From Chloroflexota bacterium (lineage in GTDB: Bacteria > Chloroflexota > Anaerolineae > Aggregatilineales > Phototrophicaceae): DNA of 36,107 bases. Numbering within the stretch: position 1 is the stretch's first letter; each line of letters opens with the position of its first letter. A program made the position numbers and the translations under genes. The DNA lies in contig JAPOYU010000078.1 of the NCBI GenBank assembly GCA_026706395.1, positions 1-36,107 on the forward strand. Reading direction: 5' to 3'. The notes under the pieces were generated by a model. That model did no database searches. It was not told the DNA's origin and was given only the letters and a program-made list of their open reading frames with translations. Below are positions 25,481 through 33,719 of the stretch, piece by piece.

Positions 25481-28480
25481 ATGTCGTCTGCTCTGACATT
25501 CCAGCAGGTCATCTTGAAACTGCACCAATTCTGGGCGGCGCAAGGCTGCCTGATCTGGGAGCCATACAATGTTCAGCTGGGCGCCGGCACGGGCAACCCG
25601 GCGACGACATTGCGCGTGCTGGGGCCCGAGCCCTGGCGGGTGGCCTATGTTGAGCCCACGGTCAGACCCGATGACGGTCGCTTTGGCGAGAATCCCAATC
25701 GGATGCAGAAGTATTATCAGTATCAGGTGATATTGAAGCCGGACCCGGGCGATCCGCAAGAGCTTTATTTGGCGTCCTTGGAAGCGCTGGGCATCAAAGC
25801 CCGCCAGCACGACATTCGCTTTGTCGAGGACAATTGGGAGTCGCCGGCCTTGGGCGCTTGGGGGCTGGGCTGGGAAGTTTGGCTGGACGGGCAAGAGATT
25901 ACGCAGTTCACCTATTTCCAGCAGGCGGGCGGTATGACGCTCGATCCGGTCAGCGTCGAAATCACGTACGGGGTTGAACGGATTGTGCTGGCGCTGCAAG
26001 GGGTGGACTCGGCCTGGGATATCGATTGGCTTGATGGCGTCAGCTACGGCGATGTGATGTTCAGCGAAGAAGTAGAGCATTGCCGCTACTATTTCGATGT
26101 GGCCGATGTGGGCGCCTTGAAGCTGGTCTACGACACATACGAACGCGAATATGCGCGGGCGCTGGAAGGCGACGCCCTGATCTCGGCTTATGATTACGTG
26201 CTGAAATGCAGTCATCTCTTCAATGTGCTGGATACGCGCGGCGCGATCGGCGTGACCGAGCGGGCGAATTACTTCCGGCGCATGCGGGAGATGACGCGGA
26301 CGATCGCGAAACAGTATGTGGTGCAGCGCGAGGCGCTGGGCTATCCGCTGATGAAGATGGCGCAGAAGTGGCCGGGCGCGGCGCTGCAGTCGGCCGGTGA
26401 GATGCCGCCGGCGCCGACGGAAGCGGCTGATGTTTTGATCGAGATCGGCGTGGAGGAGATGCCGGCTGACGATGTGGCCGACGCCCTGCGGCAGGCGAAG
26501 GTCTCCGCGCCGGCCCTGTTTGACGAACTGCGATTGTCACACTCCGGGATTGAGGTGCATACCACGCCGCGCCGCATCGTAACCATTGCACGCCAAGTGA
26601 TGCCGCGCCAGACCGACGAGGAATTCATCGCCAAAGGCCCGCCCGCCGAGCGCGCCTATGACGCCGATGGTCAACCGACGCGAGCCGCAATGGGATTCGC
26701 CCGCGGCAAAGGCGTGGAAGTCGCAGACCTGGTGGTCAAAGATTTGGACGGCGGCACTTATGTCACCGCGGTTGTGCATAACGAGGGAGGGCCGACAACG
26801 GAAGCGCTGGCGGCAGCGCTGCCGGACTTTATCGCCGGGCTGAAATTCGGCCGGTCGATGCGCTGGAATAGCTCGGGCCTTGTCTTTTCGCGTCCGATCC
26901 GCTGGATCGTGGCGCTGTACGGCGACGAGCTGATTCCCTTTGACTACGCCGGCGTCGCGAGCGGGAATGAGACTCGCGGGCTGCGTCCTCTGGGTTCGCC
27001 GACGATCGAGGCGGATGGCTGCGGCGGTTATGAGCGCAGTTTAAGTGAGCAAGGTATTGAACTCGATTACGCCAATCGGCACGGCGGCATCCGGCGGCAA
27101 ATTGACGGTTTAGCGGCGGAAATCGGCGGGCTAATAGCGGAAGACGACGCCCTTCTGGCGGAAGTAACAAACCTGGTGGAAGCGCCGACGGCTCTGCTCG
27201 GTACATTCGACCGCGATTTCCTTGACTTGCCGCGCGATGTTCTGGTCACAGTTATGCGCAAGCACCAGCGCTATTTCGCCGTCGAAAACAGAGCGGGCGA
27301 ACTGATGAACTCCTTCATCGCTGTGCGTAACGGAGACAGCGAACACCTTGACAAGGTAATTCACGGCAACGAGCAGGTTCTCCGCGCCCGGTTTTCAGAT
27401 GCGCGCTTTTTCTACGACGCAGATGTCAGGAAGCCGCTGCGCGACTATTTGCCGCGCTTGGAGACGCTCACGTTTCAGGCGAAGCTGGGTTCGATGCGTG
27501 ACAAAAATGACCGCGTCGCCGGGACCGTTCAAGACTTGGGCGAACTGCTTGGTTTTGACGCGGCCAGCATCAACGTGGCGGGGGAGGCGGCGAAGCTGGC
27601 CAAGGCCGATTTGGCGACGAGCATGGTCGTTGAGATGACCTCTTTGCAAGGCGTCATGGGGCGCGAATACGCCTTGCGGGAAGGGATGGACCCGGCGATT
27701 GCCAGTGCGATACGCGAACACTGGCTGCCGGAAGGCGCCGACGATGCCCTGCCGGCCTCGAGCGCGGGGCAATTGCTGGCGCTGGCCGACAAGCTGGACA
27801 GTCTGGTTGGGCTGATCGCGGTAGGGCTGGCGCCGAAGTCGACATCGGATCCATTCGGACTGCGCCGCGCCGCTCTCGGTATCATTCGAATTCTTGCGGA
27901 AGCTAATCTGACAAGTGACCTGCGCGCGCTAATCAGGCGAGTCGCGCATAGCCAACCTGTGCCGGTGGACGCGGGAATACGACAGCAGGCGTTTGAATTC
28001 GTCAAGACTCGCCTGGACGGTTGGCTGATTGACAAGACTTCCGCGCCTCGCGATGTCATCAGAGCCGTCTTAACGGAGCAGGCCCACAATCCAGCGGGCG
28101 CGATCAAAGGCGTATCAGAACTGGCGGCATGGGTGAACAGCGACAATTGGGAATTGATACTCGATAGCTTTGCCCGCTGCGTTCGAATCACGAAGAATGA
28201 GACGGACCGGCAGGTGAGTGCTGAGCTTTTCGCTGAACCGGCGGAACGCGACCTTAATCAAGCCTATCTTGACGCAGCCGGCCGACTCAACGAATCGGCG
28301 AATGTCGACAAATTCCTGTCTGCCTTCGAGACGATGACGCCGGCGGTGACCGCGTTCTTCGATAACGTGCTGGTGCATACGGACGATGTCGCGCTGCGCA
28401 ATAACCGAATCGCCTTGCTGCAGCTCATCAGCGCGATGCAGGACAGCAAGGCGGACCTCAGCCAGTTGGAGAATTTTTAG
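25481..28480 (+). CDS. glyQS: glycyl-tRNA synthetase, alpha and beta subunits fused
   Basis: Charges tRNA-Gly with glycine. Bacterial-type GlyRS is normally two proteins; here one 999-residue chain carries both. Residues 1 to about 290 are the alpha subunit (catalytic class II core): [88 protein letters not shown]. After a short linker (about 291-310) the beta subunit begins with [15 protein letters not shown] and continues through [40 protein letters not shown], and the C-terminal tRNA-binding region ending SQLENF. Fused forms are known from chlamydiae and some other phyla. It lies upstream of dnaG and rpoD. Confidence 0.96.
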   Translation: MSSALTFQQVILKLHQFWAAQGCLIWEPYNVQLGAGTGNPATTLRVLGPEPWRVAYVEPTVRPDDGRFGENPNRMQKYYQYQVILKPDPGDPQELYLASLEALGIKARQHDIRFVEDNWESPALGAWGLGWEVWLDGQEITQFTYFQQAGGMTLDPVSVEITYGVERIVLALQGVDSAWDIDWLDGVSYGDVMFSEEVEHCRYYFDVADVGALKLVYDTYEREYARALEGDALISAYDYVLKCSHLFNVLDTRGAIGVTERANYFRRMREMTRTIAKQYVVQREALGYPLMKMAQKWPGAALQSAGEMPPAPTEAADVLIEIGVEEMPADDVADALRQAKVSAPALFDELRLSHSGIEVHTTPRRIVTIARQVMPRQTDEEFIAKGPPAERAYDADGQPTRAAMGFARGKGVEVADLVVKDLDGGTYVTAVVHNEGGPTTEALAAALPDFIAGLKFGRSMRWNSSGLVFSRPIRWIVALYGDELIPFDYAGVASGNETRGLRPLGSPTIEADGCGGYERSLSEQGIELDYANRHGGIRRQIDGLAAEIGGLIAEDDALLAEVTNLVEAPTALLGTFDRDFLDLPRDVLVTVMRKHQRYFAVENRAGELMNSFIAVRNGDSEHLDKVIHGNEQVLRARFSDARFFYDADVRKPLRDYLPRLETLTFQAKLGSMRDKNDRVAGTVQDLGELLGFDAASINVAGEAAKLAKADLATSMVVEMTSLQGVMGREYALREGMDPAIASAIREHWLPEGADDALPASSAGQLLALADKLDSLVGLIAVGLAPKSTSDPFGLRRAALGIIRILAEANLTSDLRALIRRVAHSQPVPVDAGIRQQAFEFVKTRLDGWLIDKTSAPRDVIRAVLTEQAHNPAGAIKGVSELAAWVNSDNWELILDSFARCVRITKNETDRQVSAELFAEPAERDLNQAYLDAAGRLNESANVDKFLSAFETMTPAVTAFFDNVLVHTDDVALRNNRIALLQLISAMQDSKADLSQLENF

Positions 28481-28517
28481 GGTCGAGCCGCATTGGCTAT
28501 AGCAGTCGCGGCGGCCT

Positions 28518-28531
28518 GGGAGAGTTCTCCC
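28518..28531. repeat. small perfect palindrome after glyQS
   Basis: GGGAGA (28518-28523), two bases, TCTCCC (28526-28531). It lies between the glyQS stop and the dnaG promoter. With only two bases between arms it is more likely a protein site than a terminator hairpin. Confidence 0.3.
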
Positions 28532-28608
28532 GCTCATGCACTGGCGGACCCCTTGTTTGAATCATCCAATGTTTGGCGAAACCAGCGGTAGATGTCTATA
28601 CTCGCCAC

Positions 28609-28614
28609 TATAAT
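28609..28614 (+). promoter_or_regulatory. TATAAT -10 element upstream of dnaG
   Basis: Perfect TATAAT 33 bases before the dnaG GTG. The -35 position is not recognisable, so dnaG may also be read from glyQS. Confidence 0.45.
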
Positions 28615-28646
28615 CTAGTTGCCAATTTATTGAGGAGCGTTGGTTC

Positions 28647-30689
28647 GTGTCCGTGACGGACGAGATCAAGTCCCGCATCGACATTGTTAGCTATGTGCAG
28701 CGTTTTGTGCCCGGGCTGAAAAAAGCCGGTCGGAACCACAAAGCCTGTTGCCCCTTCCACACCGAGAAGACGCCGTCCTTCGTGGTGAATCCGGAGCGGC
28801 AGACCTGGTACTGCTTTGGCGCTTGTGCCGAGGGCGGCGACTTGTTCACCTTTGCCCAGAAGTTGCACGGTTGGGATTTCAAAGAAGCGCTGCGGGAATT
28901 GGCGCATGAAGCCGGCGTTCAACTCAAGGCGCAGACTCCGGAACAGAAGAGCCGCGATGACCGCGTCGAGCACTTGCGCGGCATCGTGGCCAGCGCCGCT
29001 GAATTCTTTCAGCGACAGTTGCAGCGGGAGGCGGCTGCGGGCGTTCGGCGATATTTGCAAGAGGAACGGGGCTTGCATCCGGAGACCGTGCGCGAGTTTC
29101 TGTTGGGTTATGCCCCCGATAGCTGGGATTTCATGCTGCGGTCGCTGCGCGAGTTGGGCCACAGCGACGATGACATCGTCGAAGTCGGTCTGGCGGTCCG
29201 CAACGAGAACGGCCGTGTCTACGACCGCTTCCGGCATCGCCTGATGTTTCCCATACACGACGATCGCGGCCGCGCTGTCGGCTTCGGCGGCCGGGCTCTC
29301 AGGAGCGAAGACGCGGCCAAGTACATGAATTCCCCGCAGTCGGCGATATTCGACAAGAGTCGACTGCTCTATGGACTGGATATGGGCAAGCCGCTGATAC
29401 GAGAGACCGAAACCGTGGTCATCGTCGAAGGATACATGGACGTGATTCAAGCGCATCAGGCGGGCTATGCCAATGTCGTCGCGCAGATGGGCACAGCCAT
29501 GACGGAAGCGCAGTTGCGCCTGGTAGCGCCGCGAATGGCGGCCAAAGTGGTGCTGGCGCTGGACACGGATCAAGCGGGACAGAATGCCGCCCGCCGCAGT
29601 CTTGAGGTGGCGCGGGAAACGCTTGCGAAAGATTTCGCGGGCAAGCTCGCGATCGATATCGGCATCCTGCAGGTCCCGGCGGGTAAGGACCCGGACGATT
29701 ATCTGAGGGAATCGCCTGATAGCTGGGCCTCCCTGGTCGAACGGGCGCAGGACGTGGCCGATTTCGTGATAGAGATGGAGACGACATCGCTGCCCGCCAA
29801 CGCGAGCGTGGGGGCGCGTCAGTCCTTGGCGAAGTCGATATTGCCGATTTTGCGACTGTCTGAGAACAACTTGTACCGGCAGGAGAACATTCAGAAACTG
29901 GCGCGTCGCTTGCGGATCGGCGAGCGCGAGATGCTGGCATGGGCGCAAGAGCAAGCGCCGACTGACAGGAAGGGGCCCCACCTTGACGCCTTGCCGCCGG
30001 AGCTGCCGCCCGAGTATTGGGACAACGAACATGCCTTGGGCGCTACGGCTGCGCAGGAACTTGCCGATTCCGACGAGATCAAAACGGCTGCCGGGCTTTC
30101 CGCAAGACCGCTGAAGCGCGCGGTGGAAGCCTATTGTCTAAGCGTATTGCTGAAGAATCCGAACCTCTTGTTCCTGGTAAACCGGAAGCTGCGCGAGCTG
30201 GCCGGAGATGACGAAGCGCTCTTGCTCGGACCCTTGTGTGACTTGGGCGCTGACGACTTCACGCAGAGCGCTCACCGCGCGCTGATGGTCTACTTGCAAG
30301 ACTCGATGACGCAGGACGACATGGAGCCAATGGAATATCTCGGTCGAGTCGTTGACGAAGCCTTGCACACCGAGTTTAGAGCGCTGTTGACCGACGAACC
30401 CGAGGTGATATCCGAGCGGATAAGGGGAAACTATCGGGTCGATTTGAACGATATATTCAGAAGGGGCTTTCGCGGCGGGAGGCCGGGCATGAACGCGCAG
30501 GAAGAACTCGTTTGCCGCGCGCTGCAATTGCGCCTTGAGCGGCTCGAACAGGAGCGAGTCGAAATGCAGTATTTGCAGGAAGAAGCGTATGAAGGCAGGG
30601 ATAGCGACGGACAGCAGTTGGAGCTTATAAACCACAAGATCATGTTGTCTATGCGCGCAAAAGCTCGGATCAACCTGGCTGTCAGTTAG
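28647..30689 (+). CDS. dnaG: DNA primase
   Basis: Makes RNA primers for replication forks. A 680-residue DnaG starting at GTG (28647) with GAGGAG upstream. The N-terminal CHC2 zinc finger has Cys35-x2-His38 and Cys56-x3-Cys60 (CFGAC); the second pair is one residue wider than the usual C-x2-C. Next come the RNA polymerase core (FLLGYAPDSWDFMLRSL, DRFRHRLMFPIHDDRGRAVGFGGRAL) and the Toprim domain with VVIVEGYMDVIQAHQAGY and VVLALDTDQAGQNAA, where the catalytic Glu and Asp pair are intact, then PAGKDPDDYLRES. The C-terminal helicase-binding region is present but diverged. The rpoD gene follows 42 bases downstream, the macromolecular synthesis arrangement. Confidence 0.96.
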   Translation: MSVTDEIKSRIDIVSYVQRFVPGLKKAGRNHKACCPFHTEKTPSFVVNPERQTWYCFGACAEGGDLFTFAQKLHGWDFKEALRELAHEAGVQLKAQTPEQKSRDDRVEHLRGIVASAAEFFQRQLQREAAAGVRRYLQEERGLHPETVREFLLGYAPDSWDFMLRSLRELGHSDDDIVEVGLAVRNENGRVYDRFRHRLMFPIHDDRGRAVGFGGRALRSEDAAKYMNSPQSAIFDKSRLLYGLDMGKPLIRETETVVIVEGYMDVIQAHQAGYANVVAQMGTAMTEAQLRLVAPRMAAKVVLALDTDQAGQNAARRSLEVARETLAKDFAGKLAIDIGILQVPAGKDPDDYLRESPDSWASLVERAQDVADFVIEMETTSLPANASVGARQSLAKSILPILRLSENNLYRQENIQKLARRLRIGEREMLAWAQEQAPTDRKGPHLDALPPELPPEYWDNEHALGATAAQELADSDEIKTAAGLSARPLKRAVEAYCLSVLLKNPNLLFLVNRKLRELAGDDEALLLGPLCDLGADDFTQSAHRALMVYLQDSMTQDDMEPMEYLGRVVDEALHTEFRALLTDEPEVISERIRGNYRVDLNDIFRRGFRGGRPGMNAQEELVCRALQLRLERLEQERVEMQYLQEEAYEGRDSDGQQLELINHKIMLSMRAKARINLAVS

Positions 30690-30731
30690 CTGACGCGGCT
30701 CCGAATCACTGCGGAATAGAGGAATCAACAG

Positions 30732-32297
30732 ATGGAGATGGACAGCGAAGACGGCATTCGCGAATACATCAGGTACAGCGGTTCCGAAGACGAGATTGCC
30801 GAGGACGAAGAAGGACATGCCGACGGTGAGACCACTTCGGATTTCAAGGTGAATGACCTGGCGGATGACGAGACGGGGGCGGCCAAGCGGGAAAGCATGC
30901 CCCTGTCTGATGATCCTGTGCGGATGTACCTGAAGGAAATTGGTCAAGTGCCGCTGCTCGACAGCAACCGTGAGATGTGGCTGAGTACGCAGATCGCGGC
31001 TGAAAGACATCTCGAGAGCCTGCGCGACGAACTGATGAGCCTCGACAAGCAGTCGGCCGATCGCCGTGAGGCCGACTTCCTGGACGTGGAACGCTTCGCC
31101 TATAGGCGGCTTAGTCAAGATTGGGACAAGCTGAAAGCTGATGCGACCGAGCGCGCGGTGGACGCGCCGGACTTCATCAAAGTATTGGTGGAGGTGCAGG
31201 AAACGATCCTCAACTGGGATCGGGACGCGGATTCCTACATTCGCGGTTACCTGAAGCAGGGGAGTTGGGGCCGGGATGAAGACTGGACCGTTTTGGCGCA
31301 GGCTTTCTTTGAGGTCGTCCACGCTCTGTTTCTGTTTCCCTTCGAACATTTGACGCAGATCCAGCGATATTTCCGGCGTGAGCGCGAGTTGCCCCCGCTG
31401 AGCGAATTTGATTCATGGATTGAAGATACGGTTGACCCAATTAGCTTGGCCAAGCAGCAGCAAGAACAGGTAGAGCAGCATGCGTCGATGTCTTCTGAGG
31501 CATTGACGCGCGCGAACTTGAGGCTGGTTGTCAGCGTAGCAAAGCGTTATTTGGGCCGGGGCATAAGTTTTCTGGATTTGATCCAGGAAGGCAATATCGG
31601 GCTGTTGCGGGCGGTGAACAAGTTTGATCATACCAAGGGCTACAAGTTCAGTACTTATGCCACCTGGTGGATTCGACAGGCGATCAGCCGCGCAATCGCC
31701 GATCAAGCGCGGACGATTCGCATTCCGGTGCATATGGTCGAAACGATTAATCGCATGATGCGTGTGCAGCGGGAACTGGTGCAGACGCTTGGCGCCGAGC
31801 CAAAGACGGAAGAGGTCGCGCTGGAAATGGATTTCCTCAGTGATAGTGAGCGCAGTGAAATCAAGCGGCAGTGGGAAGAAGGGGTGGAGTTGGACCCGGC
31901 CCTGAACCGCAAGTTGCGGCGGGCGTCGCAGAAAGTACGCCGGATCATCCGCATCAGCCAGGAACCGATGAGCCTCGATATGCCGGTCGGGCAAGAAGAT
32001 AGCAGCCAGCTTGGCGACTTTATACCTGATGAAAACATGATGGGTCCGGTAGATGCGGCCGGGCGACAGTTGCTCAAGGAACAGATCAGATCGGCCTTGG
32101 GCGTTTTGAGCGAGCGCGAGCGCCAGGTGCTGGAGTTGCGCTTCGGCCTGATTGACGGGCAGGACAACACGCTGGAAGAGGTGGGTCGCTATTTTGGCGT
32201 CACCCGCGAACGCATTCGCCAGATCGAAGCGAAAGCCTTGCGCAAGCTGCGCCATCCAACTCGCTCGCGTGAACTGCGCGACTATCTTGAAATGTAG
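30732..32297 (+). CDS. rpoD: principal RNA polymerase sigma factor (sigma-70/SigA)
   Basis: The housekeeping sigma factor, 521 residues. A short acidic N-terminus stands in for region 1.1. Region 1.2 is [17 protein letters not shown] (about residues 61-76). About 150 poorly conserved residues follow before region 2, which starts near 257 ([21 protein letters not shown], then [29 protein letters not shown]). Region 3 (about 352-421) holds an extra segment of some 27 residues (around [20 protein letters not shown]) before the [11 protein letters not shown] end. Region 4 has the -35-recognition helix-turn-helix, [28 protein letters not shown] (about 480-508). The promoters in this window (TTGACG/TATAAT type) fit it. 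It follows dnaG closely. Confidence 0.96.
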   Translation: MEMDSEDGIREYIRYSGSEDEIAEDEEGHADGETTSDFKVNDLADDETGAAKRESMPLSDDPVRMYLKEIGQVPLLDSNREMWLSTQIAAERHLESLRDELMSLDKQSADRREADFLDVERFAYRRLSQDWDKLKADATERAVDAPDFIKVLVEVQETILNWDRDADSYIRGYLKQGSWGRDEDWTVLAQAFFEVVHALFLFPFEHLTQIQRYFRRERELPPLSEFDSWIEDTVDPISLAKQQQEQVEQHASMSSEALTRANLRLVVSVAKRYLGRGISFLDLIQEGNIGLLRAVNKFDHTKGYKFSTYATWWIRQAISRAIADQARTIRIPVHMVETINRMMRVQRELVQTLGAEPKTEEVALEMDFLSDSERSEIKRQWEEGVELDPALNRKLRRASQKVRRIIRISQEPMSLDMPVGQEDSSQLGDFIPDENMMGPVDAAGRQLLKEQIRSALGVLSERERQVLELRFGLIDGQDNTLEEVGRYFGVTRERIRQIEAKALRKLRHPTRSRELRDYLEM

Positions 32298-32329
32298 CCC
32301 CCGGCTTAGTTCACTCCTCTAGCCAGCCG

Positions 32330-33007
32330 ATGAAGATAGAACCGCTGCATGATTGGGACCTGAGCCCAAAGGCGGCGATTGCGCTGCAAATTGATTTGGC
32401 GTCGCATTTGATCAGCGACCTGCGGCTTCAGTTGGACGACGTTAAAACGGTTGCGGGTGTTGATGTGAGCGTCAAAGGCGGCATTGCGCGCGCCGCAGTC
32501 GTGCTGATGAAATATCCGGAGCTATCGACTGTTGAGGCCGTGAGTGCCCAGTGTGAAACGAAGTACCCATACATTCCGGGGCTGCTTGCATTCCGTGAAG
32601 GTCCGGTGATCGTAGAAGCGCTGCGAAAGATCAAGCGCGAGCCTGATGTCTTCCTGTTTGACGGCATGGGACAGATTCATCCTCGAAGGATGGGCATCGC
32701 GGCCCACCTGGGATTATGGCTGCGGCGCCCGACAATCGGATGCGGTAAATCACACTTCATCGGCGAGTATCAATTGCCTGGACTGGAAAAGGGGGGACGC
32801 AGCCCCTTGATGTATCGTGGTGAGCAGCTCGGTGTTGTTTTGCGGACCAGGAAGGGCGTCAAGCCGGTATACGTTTCGGTTGGGCATCTCTGTGAAATGG
32901 AGAGCGCCGCCAGACTGGTTTTGGCTTGTGCCCCCAAGTATCGCTTGCCTGAGCCTATCCGCGCGGCGCATAAGGCGGCCAGCTTGAGCGCCGAAGCAAA
33001 ACAGTAA
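32330..33007 (+). CDS. nfi: endonuclease V (deaminated-base repair nuclease)
   Basis: Nicks DNA near deoxyinosine from adenine deamination, opening repair. 225 residues. The metal-binding triad sits at family positions: Asp45 in AGVDVS, Glu90 in YIPGLLAFRE and Asp111 in FDGMGQIHPRR. The Tyr wedge lies in PYIP (about residues 80-83). The usual later TIGVAKS block reads TIGCGKS here. It starts at ATG 32330, 32 bases after the rpoD stop, so it may be co-transcribed with rpoD. The 712-base gap that follows carries a LexA-type dyad, but that lies after this gene and would not control it. Confidence 0.95.
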   Translation: MKIEPLHDWDLSPKAAIALQIDLASHLISDLRLQLDDVKTVAGVDVSVKGGIARAAVVLMKYPELSTVEAVSAQCETKYPYIPGLLAFREGPVIVEALRKIKREPDVFLFDGMGQIHPRRMGIAAHLGLWLRRPTIGCGKSHFIGEYQLPGLEKGGRSPLMYRGEQLGVVLRTRKGVKPVYVSVGHLCEMESAARLVLACAPKYRLPEPIRAAHKAASLSAEAKQ

Positions 33008-33078
33008 CAAACGTCGCTTGGCGCGGTAAAAGGCTTTCGGCTACTTGAATTCCGGCCTCCAGGGCTTGCTTGCTTCTC

Positions 33079-33160
33079 CCCCACCCAAAAAGAATTTCGC
33101 AGGGGCGACTCGCCGGGGCGCCCGTTCCTTCCCCACCCCAAATGGAATTCGTAGGGGCGA
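33079..33160. repeat. two 30-base imperfect direct repeats, intergenic repeat family
   Basis: Copies at 33079-33108 and 33131-33160 agree at 25 of 30 positions, starting CCCCACCC and ending AGGGGCGA. Each has CCCC/GGGG ends and can fold. GTAGGGGCGA in the second copy resembles the minus-strand GTAGGAGCGA at 13514-13505, which suggests dispersed elements of one family. Confidence 0.6.
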
Positions 33161-33240
33161 GCGGCGGTCAGCGTTTACGCGACCCGGTGGCTCGCCCGCC
33201 TAACTCTGCGTCCTCGGTGGTTAGAATATCGTTTAGATGA

Positions 33241-33252
33241 GAACATTTGTTC
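33241..33252. promoter_or_regulatory. GAAC-N4-GTTC dyad, LexA-type box candidate
   Basis: GAACATTTGTTC is a 12-base match to the GAAC-N4-GTTC core of Gram-positive-type SOS boxes, with A and T flanking to form AGAACA/TGTTCT arms. A weak promoter (TTCATT 33253-33258, 17 bases, TACACT 33276-33281) follows directly. No recognised SOS gene lies immediately downstream. Confidence 0.35.
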
Positions 33253-33394
33253 TTCATTTCCGCCCAACTTTCTGCTACACTGCAGTTATGAATCCCAAAT
33301 CGCCCAGCCAGCATCTAATCCGAAAACATGCCGCTTATAGGCCAAAACACAACTTTCATCAGCCAAAATCCATTATTTCAGCCCGAAAATGCCG

Positions 33395-33492
33395 CTGTAT
33401 CCATACTGTATCGATAGAGGCTGGCAAATATGCTGCTTGTCAATATCAAAAATGTATCCTCTACGTATCCAATATGTATCCAAATGAGATCC
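33395..33492. promoter_or_regulatory. array of GTATC(C) motifs at 11-base spacing
   Basis: GTATC occurs at 33397 and 33408 (both as CTGTATC), and GTATCC at 33454, 33465 and 33476. Spacing within groups is exactly 11 bases. Degenerate members fit the same step: ATATCA at 33443 and AGATCC at 33487. Direct repeats one helical turn apart are typical of OmpR/PhoB-family response regulators. Confidence 0.55.
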
Positions 33493-33530
33493 TTTTGCGT
33501 TTTTTTGCGTTTTTTTGCGTCTTTTTGCGC
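33491..33530. repeat. four tandem 10-base T-tract repeats (phased, predicted bent DNA)
   Basis: Four copies of a 10-base unit of consensus TTTTTTGCGT (33491-33500, 33501-33510, 33511-33520, 33521-33530); the outer copies have one to three changes. T-tracts of 4-7 bases recur at the helical repeat, which is known to curve DNA. Confidence 0.7.
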
Positions 33531-33682
33531 CGTAGTGACAGACAGGACACAGACAATGGCAAATCGTTTCCCGCTCCTTTTGCTGAGACCAGTGGCGGCG
33601 TGGGACGGCCCTTGTGCCCCTCGGCGGCCGCGCAATCCTGTTCACTGCCGGCGGTGGGAATGAGGAGAGTGTATTAGACTTT

Positions 33683-33700
33683 GCTTGGGGTCTGCCAAGC
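33683..33700. promoter_or_regulatory. inverted repeat GCTTGG/CCAAGC before the TPR gene
   Basis: GCTTGG (33683-33688) and CCAAGC (33695-33700) with six bases between them lie 20 bases before the preferred ATG (33720). A TTG start at 33681 would place the hairpin inside the coding sequence. It may be an operator or a leader hairpin. Confidence 0.4.
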
Positions 33701-33719
33701 GAGTTTCTCTGCAAGCGAA

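Larger units (their letters stand above)
33008..33719. other. long gene-free interval with ordered DNA motifs
   Basis: No convincing gene is seen between endonuclease V and the TPR gene. Open frames here (for example 33237-33677) have low-complexity translations and straddle repeat arrays. In order it holds: paired 30-base repeats (33079-33160), a GAAC-N4-GTTC dyad (33241-33252), an imperfect repeat of the type CGAAAA-ATGCCGCT near 33320-33338 and 33383-33400, GTATCC heptamers at 11-base steps (33395-33492), 10-base T-tract repeats (33491-33530), and a hairpin next to the TPR start (33683-33700). Confidence 0.6.

Noticed and set aside
28608..30032. 474-residue minus-strand frame opposite dnaG
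   Set aside because: Same reason: it is the shadow of a clear primase gene with intact motifs.
33237..33677. 146-residue open frame in the gene-free interval
   Set aside because: Its translation is low in complexity over the T-tract repeats, has no recognisable domain or ribosome binding site, and crosses repeat arrays that look regulatory.
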